From: Muribaculaceae bacterium
Lineage (GTDB): Bacteria; Bacteroidota; Bacteroidia; Bacteroidales; Muribaculaceae
Assembly: GCA_023664185.1 (NCBI GenBank)
Contig: JAMPGA010000005.1
Location: 1-57,469, forward strand
DNA: 57,469 nt
Direction of reading: 5' to 3'
This document shows positions 9,439 through 17,907 of this stretch, piece after piece; the stretch's first letter is position 1, and each line of letters opens with the position of its first letter. Made by a program: the position numbers and the translations under genes. Under the pieces are notes generated by a model that worked only from the letters and a program-made list of their open reading frames with translations, was not told where the DNA came from and searched no databases.

Positions 9439-9888
9439 ATGGATTTGTTTGACAAAATATCGGCCGACATCAAGGCGGCAATGCTTGCACGCGACAAAGT
9501 GCGACTCGAGACACTGCGCGGCATAAAGAAAGAATTTCTCGAAGCCAAAACCGCAAAAGGTGGCGACGGCACTCTGCCCGACGATGCCGCCACTAAGATT
9601 CTGGCCAAAATGGTGAAGCAGCGCAAAGAGACTGCAGCCATCTATGAAGAACAGAACCGCATTGACCTGCGCGACAATGAGCTGGCCGAAGCCGCTGTGA
9701 TTGAGGAGTATTTGCCCAAGCAGCTTTCCGACGAGGAACTCACCGCCGAGCTCAAGAAAATCATAGCTGAGACCGGAGCCACATCGGCCAAAGAGATGGG
9801 ACGCGTAATGGGTGTGGCATCCAAAGCCCTGGCCGGACGAGCCGAGGGTCGCGCTATATCGGCTAAAGTAAAAGAACTCCTCTCATAA
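9439..9888 (+). CDS. GatB/YqeY domain protein
   Basis: A 149-residue all-helical protein of the YqeY family, homologous to the C-terminal tRNA-contacting domain of GatB but free-standing. Recognisable are the N-terminal helix with LRGIKKEFLEAK, EEYLPKQLSDEEL and the C-terminal AKEMGRVMGVASKALAGRAEGR. YqeY proteins are thought to act on tRNA metabolism; the position 21 nt upstream of serS agrees with that. Confidence 0.9.
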   Translation: MDLFDKISADIKAAMLARDKVRLETLRGIKKEFLEAKTAKGGDGTLPDDAATKILAKMVKQRKETAAIYEEQNRIDLRDNELAEAAVIEEYLPKQLSDEELTAELKKIIAETGATSAKEMGRVMGVASKALAGRAEGRAISAKVKELLS

Positions 9889-9909
9889 TCATCACTATAT
9901 TTCACCGCG

Positions 9910-11181
9910 ATGCTAACCATACAACAGATAAAAGAGGATCCCGCACGGATCATAGAGCGTCTGGCCGTCAAGGGTTATGACGGAAAGAAAGCAATAACCG
10001 ACGTGGTCGACTTCGACGACGAGCGCAAGAACCTGCAGTATCAGTCGGACACTCTGGCCGCCGAGCTCAAGAAAAAAGCCGATTCCATAGGCCGCCTCAT
10101 GAAGGAGGGCCGTCGCGAAGAGGCCGACGAGGCCAAGAAGGAAGTGGCTACCCTAAAGGAACAGCAGAAAGAGCTGGCCGACCGCCTGGCCACTACCGAA
10201 AAAGCCATCCGCGACATACTGCTGGGTGTGCCCAACATACCCTGCGAGATGGTGCCCCAGGGCCTCACCGCTGCCGACAACGTGGTGGAGAAGGACGGTG
10301 GTAACATGCCCCAGCTCCCCGCCGACGCACTGCCCCACTGGGATCTGGCCAAGAAATACAACCTCATCGATTTTGAGCTGGGTGTGAAGATCACAGGCCC
10401 CGGCTTCCCCGTATATATCGGCAAGGGTGCCAAGCTGCAGCGTGCACTCATTCAGTTCTTCCTCGACCGCGCCTCGGAGGCCGGCTATCTGGAAATCCAG
10501 CCCCCCTACGTGGTCAACGAGGCTTCGGGCTACGGAACAGGCCAGCTCCCCGACAAGGAGGGCCAGATGTATTACATCAACGAAGACAACCTCTATCTCA
10601 TCCCCACCGCCGAGGTGCCCGTCACCAACCTCTACCGCGACGTCATCATCCCCTCGGACAAGCTCCCAATCAAAAACTGTGCCTACTCGGCATGTTTCCG
10701 CCGCGAGGCCGGCAGCTATGGCAAGGATGTGCGCGGCCTGAACCGCCTGCACCAGTTTGACAAGGTGGAAATAGTGCGCATCGAGAAGCCCGAAAACTCT
10801 TATGCTGCGCTCGAGGAGATGAAAGACCACGTGCAGGGCCTGCTCGAAAGCCTCGGCCTTCCCTGGCATATACTGCGCCTCTGTGGCGGCGATATGAGCT
10901 TCACCTCGTCGATCACATTCGACTTTGAGGTTTACTCGGCTGCGCAGGGCCGCTGGCTTGAGGTGTCGAGCGTATCGAACTTCGAGACCTACCAGGCCAA
11001 CCGCCTGAAATGCCGCTATCGTGGCGACGACAAGAAGACACACCTGTGTCACACCCTCAACGGATCGGCTCTGGCCCTCCCCCGCATCATGGCTGCACTC
11101 CTCGAAAACAACCAGACCCCCGAGGGCATTGTGGTGCCCGAGTGCCTGCGCAAGTACACCGGATTCGATCTCATCAACTAA
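9910..11181 (+). CDS. serS: Seryl-tRNA synthetase
   Basis: A class II synthetase that charges tRNA-Ser, 423 residues. Residues about 30-110 are the long antiparallel coiled coil that grips the tRNA variable arm. The catalytic domain has motif 2 (ACFRREAGSYGKDVRGLNR) and motif 3 (LNGSALALPRIMAALLENNQ). Full length and intact. Confidence 0.97.
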   Translation: MLTIQQIKEDPARIIERLAVKGYDGKKAITDVVDFDDERKNLQYQSDTLAAELKKKADSIGRLMKEGRREEADEAKKEVATLKEQQKELADRLATTEKAIRDILLGVPNIPCEMVPQGLTAADNVVEKDGGNMPQLPADALPHWDLAKKYNLIDFELGVKITGPGFPVYIGKGAKLQRALIQFFLDRASEAGYLEIQPPYVVNEASGYGTGQLPDKEGQMYYINEDNLYLIPTAEVPVTNLYRDVIIPSDKLPIKNCAYSACFRREAGSYGKDVRGLNRLHQFDKVEIVRIEKPENSYAALEEMKDHVQGLLESLGLPWHILRLCGGDMSFTSSITFDFEVYSAAQGRWLEVSSVSNFETYQANRLKCRYRGDDKKTHLCHTLNGSALALPRIMAALLENNQTPEGIVVPECLRKYTGFDLIN

Positions 11182-11201
11182 TCCGGCCTCAGGAACGTTT
11201 T

Positions 11202-11246
11202 AAGTATGCGGGCTCACCCCACTCGTGGAGAGCCTGCATACTTTAT
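11202..11246 (+). terminator. Intercistronic hairpin between serS and rbfA
   Basis: A 14-bp stem, AAGTATGCGGGCTC (11202-11215) with GAGCCTGCATACTT (11230-11243), one G-T wobble and extra pairing within the loop (CCAC/GTGG), followed by a weak T-rich tail. It ends 28 nt before the rbfA start, so it may be a partial terminator or an mRNA processing or stability element. Confidence 0.65.
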
Positions 11247-11271
11247 TAACCACACCTGTCAGAAACGAATT

Positions 11272-11607
11272 ATGGAAACAACCCGACAAGCCAAAATAGC
11301 CCGACAGCTGCAGAAAGATCTCAGCGAGATATTCCGCCAGCAGACAGCCAAAACCCACGGCACACTGGTTAGCGTCAGCGCCGTGCGCATCTCTCCCGAC
11401 CTGAGCATCGCACGCGTGTATCTGTCGATATTCCCACCCGAAAAGTCGCAGGAGATACTCGAAGGAATCAACGCCTCGGCCAAGACCATCAGATATGAGC
11501 TGGCCCAGAAAGTGAGATTCCAGCTTCGCAAATGCCCGGAGCTGTCGTTCTATATCGACGACTCTCTGGACTATATCGAAAACATAGATCGCCTGCTCGA
11601 GAAATAA
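11272..11607 (+). CDS. rbfA: 30S ribosome-binding factor A
   Basis: A small KH-fold factor that helps mature the 16S rRNA 5' end in 30S assembly, 111 residues. METTRQAKIARQLQKDLSEIFRQ is the conserved first helix, and SAVRISPDLSIARVYLSIF and RKCPELSFYIDDSLDY match the strands and C-terminal motif of the family. The start is ATG 11272; the frame is open upstream but that part reads through the hairpin. Its stop overlaps the next start (TAATG). Confidence 0.93.
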   Translation: METTRQAKIARQLQKDLSEIFRQQTAKTHGTLVSVSAVRISPDLSIARVYLSIFPPEKSQEILEGINASAKTIRYELAQKVRFQLRKCPELSFYIDDSLDYIENIDRLLEK

Positions 11608-12839
11608 TGCTGTCGCTGCGCATAGCCCTGCGCTATCTTCTGGCACGCAAGAGCCACACCGCCGTCAATGTCATCTCCATGATATCGATGGCGGGTATTG
11701 CCGTGGCCGCACTGGCCATGGTGTGCGTGCTGTCGGTGTTCAACGGGTTCAGCGACCTGGCCTTCGAGCGCATCTCAATAGTCGACCCCGACCTGCGCAT
11801 CACTCCGGCCGACGGTCATGTCATAGCCAATGCCGATTCCCTGGCCTCGGCTCTGTCGGGCATAAAGGGTATACGCATGGCCGCTGCGGTGCTCGAGCAG
11901 AAAGCTCTGGCCATCTCGGGCGAGACCCAACTTCCCGTCACCGTCAAGGGGATTCCCGAAGGCTACAAGACCATGAACGCCCTGCACACTCTGGTGATAG
12001 ACGGCGAGATGGTCGACCCCTCCGACACCACCTATGCAGCCGAGGGCTACACACTGCCCATGGCTCTGCTGAGCGTGGGAGCCGCCATCAACACCGGCGC
12101 GCGCCCTTCGCTCGACCGCACTCTGCAGCTCACTGTTCCGCGACGCACCGGACGCATTAATCCGGCTCTCCCGTTGGCCGCCTTCGTCTCCGACTCTCTT
12201 TACGTTAGCGGCGTCTATCAGACCAACGATGCGCGCCACGACGAAGACTATATACTGATACCGCTCAGTGTGGCACGCCGTCTGTTTGAATACACCACCC
12301 AAGCCTCGGCCATCGAACTGGCTCTCGATGCGGGGGTATCGGAATCCAACATGGCCTCGACAATACGCACCAGGCTCGGCGATGGCTACATCGTGGCCGA
12401 CCGTCTGGAGCAGCAGGAGACATCGTTCCGCATGATCAAAATAGAGAAATGGATCACCTTTGCCATGCTTCTCTTCGTGCTGGTGATGGCCTCGTTCAAC
12501 ATACTTTCCACCATGTCGATGCTTATAGTGGAGAAGGAAGATGACATGCACATCCTTTCGGCCCTCGGGGCCTCCGACTCTCTGGTGAAACGCATATTTC
12601 TCAACGAAGGCATGCTGATAGCCGTGATCGGAGGCACCATCGGCATAATATTAGGCGTGACAATGGCCGCCCTCCAGCAGCATTTCGGTCTAATATCGCT
12701 GGGTGGCGACCATTCTCAAATGTCGGTTGTGGCTTATCCCTGCCGCCTGGCGCTGGGCGACGTGCTCATCACCGCTGCCGTTGTGGCTGCCATCGGAATC
12801 ATCTCCGGCACTATCAGTTCACGCTACGCAGGGCGATAA
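11607..12839 (+). CDS. LolC/LolE-type ABC transporter permease (FtsX family)
   Basis: A 410-residue inner membrane permease of the lipoprotein-releasing (LolCE) type. The N terminus (LSLRIALRYLLARKSHTAVNVISMIS) and first transmembrane segment are characteristic; a large periplasmic domain follows, then three C-terminal membrane segments with the FtsX core (MSMLIVEKEDDMHILSALGAS). It probably passes outer-membrane lipoproteins from the inner membrane to a LolA-like carrier, powered by an ATPase encoded elsewhere. It overlaps rbfA by one base. MacB-type exporters share the fold, but the N terminus favours LolC/E. Confidence 0.88.
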   Translation: MLSLRIALRYLLARKSHTAVNVISMISMAGIAVAALAMVCVLSVFNGFSDLAFERISIVDPDLRITPADGHVIANADSLASALSGIKGIRMAAAVLEQKALAISGETQLPVTVKGIPEGYKTMNALHTLVIDGEMVDPSDTTYAAEGYTLPMALLSVGAAINTGARPSLDRTLQLTVPRRTGRINPALPLAAFVSDSLYVSGVYQTNDARHDEDYILIPLSVARRLFEYTTQASAIELALDAGVSESNMASTIRTRLGDGYIVADRLEQQETSFRMIKIEKWITFAMLLFVLVMASFNILSTMSMLIVEKEDDMHILSALGASDSLVKRIFLNEGMLIAVIGGTIGIILGVTMAALQQHFGLISLGGDHSQMSVVAYPCRLALGDVLITAAVVAAIGIISGTISSRYAGR

Positions 12840-12865
12840 GCTCTTAGAGCTCTTAGAGCTCTTAT
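12839..12865. repeat. Three tandem 9-bp repeats between convergent genes
   Basis: AGCTCTTAG, AGCTCTTAG and AGCTCTTAT lie end to end and span the stop codon of the permease gene (12837-12839) and that of era (12864-12862). Each unit contains the palindrome AGCT. Confidence 0.8.
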
Positions 12866-13755
12866 TCTATATATCCAAACGAGCGGAGTTTGTTCTCACG
12901 ATTGCGCCAGTTGGGCTCGACTTTAACAAACAGTTCGAGATACACGCTCTTGCCAAAGAAGGTCTCGATATCCTTGCGGGCTTCCATGCCCACCTTCTTG
13001 ATCTTCTCCCCCTTGTGGCCTATGATGATACCCTTTTGCGAGTCGCGCTCCACATAGATCACAGCCATGATGTGGATGGAATTTTCCTTTTCTTCAAATT
13101 TCTCCACTATCACCTCCACTGAGTAAGGTATCTCCTTCTCATAGAGCAGCAAAATCTTCTCGCGGATGATTTCGGTGACAAAGAATCGGGCAGGCTTGTC
13201 GGTAAGGGCATCCTTGCCGAAGAAGGGTGGCGAGACGGGGAGCAGATCAATGATACGATTCATCAGATTGTCGACATTGAAGTGCTCAATGGCCGACACA
13301 GGATATATCTCGGCCTTTGGCAGCATGGCATGCCACTTTTCTGTGAGTGCCTCCAGATCGGCCTGATTTTTCACCAGATCTATTTTGTTGATCACCAGAA
13401 GCACCGGGATGGTCTCTTTGGCCACCTTAGCCAGAAACTCGGCATTTTTCGAGGGGTCTTCCACCACATCGGTCACATACACCAGTATATCGGCGTCGGT
13501 GAGTGCTCCTTCGCTGAAACTGAGCATCGACTCCTGCAGCTTGTATTTGGGCTGAAGCACACCTGGAGTGTCTGAGAACACTATCTGATATTCAGGGGTG
13601 TTGACTATGCCCATTATGCGGTGGCGTGTGGTCTGTGCCTTCGAGGTGATGATGCTGATGCGTTCGCCCACAAGGTCGTTCATCAGGGTTGACTTGCCCA
13701 CGTTGGGATTGCCGACGATATTGACAAATCCGGCTCTATGTTTGGTTTCTTCCAT
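12862..13755 (-). CDS. era: GTPase Era
   Basis: An essential GTPase that binds the 3' end of 16S rRNA and couples 30S maturation to growth; 297 residues. G1 GNPNVGKSTLM, G2 QTTRHR, G3 DTPG and G4 NKID are all present, and the C-terminal KH domain has GHKGEKIKKVGMEARKDIE. ATG 13755 (MEETKHRAGF) is the natural start; the frame upstream of it reads through a hairpin. It is last in the DUF177-rpmF-fabH-era run. Confidence 0.96.
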   Translation of the reverse strand: MEETKHRAGFVNIVGNPNVGKSTLMNDLVGERISIITSKAQTTRHRIMGIVNTPEYQIVFSDTPGVLQPKYKLQESMLSFSEGALTDADILVYVTDVVEDPSKNAEFLAKVAKETIPVLLVINKIDLVKNQADLEALTEKWHAMLPKAEIYPVSAIEHFNVDNLMNRIIDLLPVSPPFFGKDALTDKPARFFVTEIIREKILLLYEKEIPYSVEVIVEKFEEKENSIHIMAVIYVERDSQKGIIIGHKGEKIKKVGMEARKDIETFFGKSVYLELFVKVEPNWRNRENKLRSFGYIE

Positions 13756-13786
13756 ATTGAAATAATTGCTTTTACCACTATAAACA

Positions 13787-13814
13787 AAAATAGCACCTGA
13801 AAAGATGCTATTTT
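13787..13814 (-). terminator. Hairpin between fabH and era
   Basis: AAAATAGCA (13787-13795) pairs with TGCTATTTT (13806-13814). Read on the minus strand it ends in a T run, so it may attenuate transcription from fabH into era. Confidence 0.6.
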
Positions 13815-13852
13815 CATAAGTTTTTTTGCGTCTGAAGCGTGACGGAAGGAAA

Positions 13853-14839
13853 TCACATATCCCACACCAGATACATGGCACCCCATGTGAATCCGGCGCC
13901 GAAGGCTGTTAGGATAATCTTGTCACCCTTCTTGAGCTTGTCCTTATACTGGTCAAGGCAGATGGGAATGGATGCAGCCGAGGTGTTGCCATACTCTTCG
14001 ATGTTGACAAGGACCTTCTCGGGGGCAATGCCCAGACGAGAGCCCACGGCCTCGATGATGCGGAGGTTGGCCTGGTGGGGCACAAACCAGTCGATCTCGT
14101 CGACCGAGAGATTGTTGCGCTTCATCACATCGAGCGAGGCTGTATACATGTCGGTGACAGCGTTCTTATAGACGTTTCTGCCATCCTGGAAGAGGAAGTG
14201 CTTGCCCTCCTGCACGGTCTGCACCGTGGCCGGAAGCACAGAGCCACCGCCCAGCATCACCAGATGCTCCAGGCCCTGGCCGTCGGTGTGAAACACACCG
14301 TCGATCACGCCCATGCCCTCCTCTTCGGTGGGCACGATGAGAGCAGCTCCCGCGCCGTCGCCAAAGAGAGCACATGTGGAGCGGTCCTGATAGTTGACCA
14401 TCGACGACATTTTCTCGGCGGCAACAATGACAATCTTTTTACGCAGGCCCGAGCGTATATAGCCGGTGGCATCCTCGAGAGCCACGATAAAGCCGGCACA
14501 AGCGGCCTGGATATCGTAGGCATAAGCGTTTTTTAGTCCGCACTGGTAAGCTATCACCGATGCGGTGGCTGGGAAACGGTAGTCGGGATTTGAGGTGGCA
14601 CAGATTACCATCTCAATCTCGTCGGGGTTTGTTCCTGTCTGAGCCAAAAGTTTTTCGACAGCCTTGATGCCGAGATATGAAGAGCCTTTGCCCTCCATAT
14701 TGAGTATATGGCGGCGCTTGATGCCCACGCGGGTGGTGATCCACTCGTCGTTGGTGTCGACCATCTTGGACAGCATCTCGTTGTCCAGAATATCGTCGGG
14801 CGTATAGGCAGCAAGACCTGCTATGCGAGCGTTGAGCAT
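13853..14839 (-). CDS. fabH: 3-oxoacyl-ACP synthase III
   Basis: Starts fatty acid synthesis by condensing acetyl-CoA with malonyl-ACP; 328 residues, full length. The catalytic triad is visible: Cys114 in QAACAGF, His255 in WFVPHQANLRI and Asn285 in EEYGNTSAAS. The start is ATG 14839 (MLNARIAGLAAYTP). It sits between rpmF and era in a syntenic group conserved in many bacteria. Confidence 0.96.
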   Translation of the reverse strand: MLNARIAGLAAYTPDDILDNEMLSKMVDTNDEWITTRVGIKRRHILNMEGKGSSYLGIKAVEKLLAQTGTNPDEIEMVICATSNPDYRFPATASVIAYQCGLKNAYAYDIQAACAGFIVALEDATGYIRSGLRKKIVIVAAEKMSSMVNYQDRSTCALFGDGAGAALIVPTEEEGMGVIDGVFHTDGQGLEHLVMLGGGSVLPATVQTVQEGKHFLFQDGRNVYKNAVTDMYTASLDVMKRNNLSVDEIDWFVPHQANLRIIEAVGSRLGIAPEKVLVNIEEYGNTSAASIPICLDQYKDKLKKGDKIILTAFGAGFTWGAMYLVWDM

Positions 14840-14882
14840 TTTATAGGTGGTGAGGTTGTGGGTGTATATACATGAAATCACA

Positions 14883-14920
14883 CACCACAACTCCGGCATC
14901 TCTGACCGGAGCGAGTGGTG
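14883..14920 (-). promoter_or_regulatory. Leader stem-loop between rpmF and fabH
   Basis: Nested inverted repeats: CACCAC (14883-14888) with GTGGTG (14915-14920) and CTCCGG (14891-14896) with CCGGAG (14906-14911). There is no T run, so it looks like a leader RNA structure upstream of fabH rather than a terminator. Confidence 0.45.
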
Positions 14921-14963
14921 TATAGTTCTTGGGCGATTGCAATGGGAAGAGGGTCACCGTTTA

Positions 14964-15149
14964 TCAGACAGCGGCGCTCTTCTCAATGGCGATGCGACCG
15001 CGATAGTAGCCACATTCACCGCAAACAGTGTGATACAGATGCCATGAGCCGCAGTTGGGGCAGAGTGCCAGTGTAGGGACTACAGCCTTGTCGTGGGTGC
15101 GGCGCTTTGCGGTACGGGTCTTGGATTGTTTTCGTTTAGGATGTGCCAT
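14964..15149 (-). CDS. rpmF: 50S ribosomal protein L32
   Basis: 61 residues beginning MAHPKRKQSKTRTAKRRTHDK, the L32 signature, followed by a zinc-ribbon with CPNC and CGEC pairs. The usual partner gene DUF177 is upstream and fabH downstream. Confidence 0.97.
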   Translation of the reverse strand: MAHPKRKQSKTRTAKRRTHDKAVVPTLALCPNCGSWHLYHTVCGECGYYRGRIAIEKSAAV

Positions 15150-15252
15150 GACTTATTTAATTGATTTATTTGTTACTATATTTCTTAGCCGACGGGGCGC
15201 TGAGCACTCAGCTACCGCCCGCTGTTGTATTCGGTTTTATCGCAGTGTTCTC

Positions 15253-15849
15253 TCAACTGTCTTTGCCGTCGGGGTCGGTCGACAGATTTCTCAGCTTGTC
15301 CCAGCGTGGATCCATCGAGCCGCTTGAGGGGGGAGTCGAGTCCATGGTGTCCATTTCCTCTATCAGCTGTTCGGCCAGCTCGGCATCCTCGTCGTCTCTG
15401 ACGGCTCTGTGCTTGCGCAGCAGTGCGCTCATAGCCCTATTGCATTTGCCCATGGGATGGACATGCTTTAGGGGTATGGCCAGAGATGCGGTGTCGAATA
15501 TCATGTAGGAGACGTTGAGCGTGGGCGATGACTCCGGTATCACCAGGAGGTCGTCGGTCTCTGAATAATCGTCGCCATACTTGACATTCACACTGTATGT
15601 GGTGTCGATGGGATATATCAGATCGTCCAGACATCTGTCGCAAATAAGAGTCACAGTGCCGGTGATGTGAAAATCCAAGTGATACATATCATGTTTATGT
15701 GTCACTGACAGCACCACGTCAAGATCGGCGTCATGTATGTCTGAGCTCTCCATGTTGACGAAGAATTGCTTATCAAGATGATAGCTAAACTCTTGCGTCC
15801 CTTCGGGCATCGTCTTCAGGGGGAGTTTGAATTCTGAAAATTTTCCCAC
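15253..15849 (-). CDS. DUF177 (YceD family) protein
   Basis: A 198-residue member of the DUF177 family, whose relatives are linked to 23S rRNA accumulation and nearly always precede rpmF, as here. The start is GTG 15849: GKFSEFKLPLKTMPEGTQEFSYHLDKQFF matches the conserved N terminus of Bacteroidales members, and the next ATG would remove it. LICDRCLDDL carries the family CxxC. A strong promoter lies just upstream. Confidence 0.9.
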   Translation of the reverse strand: MGKFSEFKLPLKTMPEGTQEFSYHLDKQFFVNMESSDIHDADLDVVLSVTHKHDMYHLDFHITGTVTLICDRCLDDLIYPIDTTYSVNVKYGDDYSETDDLLVIPESSPTLNVSYMIFDTASLAIPLKHVHPMGKCNRAMSALLRKHRAVRDDEDAELAEQLIEEMDTMDSTPPSSGSMDPRWDKLRNLSTDPDGKDS

Positions 15850-15874
15850 AGCAATAAGGGTTGAAAAAACTTTG

Positions 15875-15905
15875 CAAAGTTACGGTTTTTCTTTTGATTC
15901 CCAAA
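15875..15905 (-). promoter_or_regulatory. Promoter of the DUF177-rpmF-fabH-era run
   Basis: On the minus strand, TTTG (15905-15902) and TAACTTTG (15882-15875) are separated by 19 nt, a near-ideal Bacteroidetes promoter. The GTG start is 25 nt beyond the -7 box. Confidence 0.8.
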
Positions 15906-15927
15906 AATTTTATGCGGAATTTTACCT

Positions 15928-17904
15928 TTAGCTGTATGAGTGGAGGCCACCGAGCACGTAATTTACCCCGAAATAAGTCATCAGCACGCTGGCAAATGCC
16001 ACCACGCAGAATATGGCAAAAGTCCTGTCAGAGCGCAGCGCCGGAAGCGTGGAGGTGTGCAGCGGTAAGCTATATATAAGCATGGTTATCAGCGCCCAAA
16101 CCTCCTTCGGATCCCAGCCCCAGTATCGACCCCACGACATGTTGGCCCATACGGCACCGATAAAAATGCCTGCTGTCAGCAGAAATACTGCCGGCTCAAG
16201 CATTGTGCGCGCCATTCCCAGCATCTCGCGGCGTCCACACAGCCACATCACTCCCGAAAGAGCCATTATGGCAAGCAGCGAATAGGCCATCATCACCGTG
16301 AGCACATGCACGCTGAGCAGGGGCGAATTGAGCACCGGCATCAGCTGAGTCACCTGTGGTGTGCGCTGTCCCAGGTATGCCACCAGCAGTGCCAATCCGC
16401 CCACCAGCAGCGAGAGCGAGAAGAGCTCTTCGTGGCGCCGTACGGCGAAGGGGGAGAGGAGTGCGCACAAGGCCATTAGCTGCATGGTCTCACAGCCATT
16501 CGACAGCGGTGCATGGCCGGAGGCTATCCAGTTGGCCGACGTGAGTGTGAGCACCCACAGAGCGGCTGCTCCGTCGGCAAGGATCGCAATCCTGTTTCGG
16601 CGGAACACCAGCAGGATCACCCCGGCCAGAATCATCACTCCCGGAATTTCGGGGCGGGAGCTGCCGGCAAGATACCACCGTTCGCAATATCGTTCCAGGC
16701 GGCCCGGCACAGCGTCGCCGGCCTGTTTGCGCTGCCATGTGGCTATCTTGCCGAGGGCGGTTTTCATGCCGTCCCAGTCCTCCTCCTGGGCCATCTGTGC
16801 CAAAAGGCTAAGACCGTGACGGGCTATATGCCAGTCGTCCACCGGAACATCCTCTGGCATCGATTCGACGGGCGTGTACCACTCTACCACTCCATCGGTT
16901 CCCGGCAATGGAAAGAGCCTCCACAGCGACCCGTCGGCTGCCGACAAGGCTATGGAAAATTTTTCGTTAGCTTCAACAAACTCGGCGTCATCTAATCGAT
17001 AACCCTCCGGATCGAAATAATCGGCAAGAGCCACCCGGCGCTTTCCGTCAAAAGCCTGGCGCGAGATTTTATCTTTCAGCGATATGCACGGTTCAGTCTT
17101 CCAGTCGTCATAGTAAAAGAGCCATCCTGTCAGCACCTGCTCGGGCGAGAGCCCCTCGTACGAGGCGGCTCCGGTAAGGCGGCGGGTAAAGTCGGAAGCA
17201 AGGGTGGTGAAGGGGGCTATGCGTCCGTTGTGATACACGGCCAAGTCGCCAAAAGCCCGAGCCACATCGGCCGGAACAGAACGCGGTGCAGCATCGACTC
17301 CGACCCACACCAAAGCCATGAGCACGGCGGCGGCAGTACGGCGCCTTGAGATGCATAGCAGCATCGAAAGAAGCAACAAGGCATAGCCCGTATAGGTCAC
17401 AGCGGTGCCTACGGGGTCATGGCTCACTGTGAGTGTGCTGCCACGGCCGTCACTATCGCAGGCGGTCTGAAAAAACCTGTAGCCGTCAATGTCGGCCACA
17501 TGGTTCATGGACACTTCATAGCTCTTTCCGTCTGCCGAGATAGTGCTTACGAAGTCGCGCGGAGCTGAGGTGCCGTCATAATATTCCATGCGGAAGTCGT
17601 CGAGCCTCACCAGGGGACCTCCGGTGGCCACGCTCTGGCCGATGCGCAGATGGACAGTACTATCTGTGGCGGTGAAATGCGTTATAGCCGCGCCACACAA
17701 AATGACCAGAAACGACACATGCAGCCCGAACACCCTCCAGCGGCGCCACAGCCGACGTCGAGCCATGACGATGACCGACGTCACTCCCAGTGCCACCCAC
17801 AAGAGAATCATGGGGACTGATGTGTAAAAATCACTGCCGCCAGGAATCAGGCTGGCGGCAGCAAGCGCCCCCGCGATGAGGGCCAGGATAACGAATGATA
17901 TCAC
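15928..17904 (-). CDS. Cytochrome c assembly protein, fused ResB-CcsA (CcsBA type)
   Basis: A 658-residue integral membrane protein joining ResB/CcsB and CcsA/ResC in one chain. Residues 1-200 hold the ResB-like transmembrane part, the middle is a periplasmic domain, and the C-terminal half is CcsA with the haem-handling WWD motif WGRYWGWDPKEVW (591-603). System II proteins export haem and attach it to CxxCH motifs. It is last in an operon, 3 nt after a gene for a CxxCH protein that is its obvious client. The start codon is GTG (17904). Fused forms are known in Bacteroidetes and Epsilonproteobacteria. Confidence 0.9.
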   Translation of the reverse strand: MISFVILALIAGALAAASLIPGGSDFYTSVPMILLWVALGVTSVIVMARRRLWRRWRVFGLHVSFLVILCGAAITHFTATDSTVHLRIGQSVATGGPLVRLDDFRMEYYDGTSAPRDFVSTISADGKSYEVSMNHVADIDGYRFFQTACDSDGRGSTLTVSHDPVGTAVTYTGYALLLLSMLLCISRRRTAAAVLMALVWVGVDAAPRSVPADVARAFGDLAVYHNGRIAPFTTLASDFTRRLTGAASYEGLSPEQVLTGWLFYYDDWKTEPCISLKDKISRQAFDGKRRVALADYFDPEGYRLDDAEFVEANEKFSIALSAADGSLWRLFPLPGTDGVVEWYTPVESMPEDVPVDDWHIARHGLSLLAQMAQEEDWDGMKTALGKIATWQRKQAGDAVPGRLERYCERWYLAGSSRPEIPGVMILAGVILLVFRRNRIAILADGAAALWVLTLTSANWIASGHAPLSNGCETMQLMALCALLSPFAVRRHEELFSLSLLVGGLALLVAYLGQRTPQVTQLMPVLNSPLLSVHVLTVMMAYSLLAIMALSGVMWLCGRREMLGMARTMLEPAVFLLTAGIFIGAVWANMSWGRYWGWDPKEVWALITMLIYSLPLHTSTLPALRSDRTFAIFCVVAFASVLMTYFGVNYVLGGLHSYS

Positions 17905-17907
17905 GAA

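Noticed and set aside
10153..11052. Open minus-strand frame of 299 codons opposite serS
   Set aside because: It is a shadow of the intact seryl-tRNA synthetase gene.
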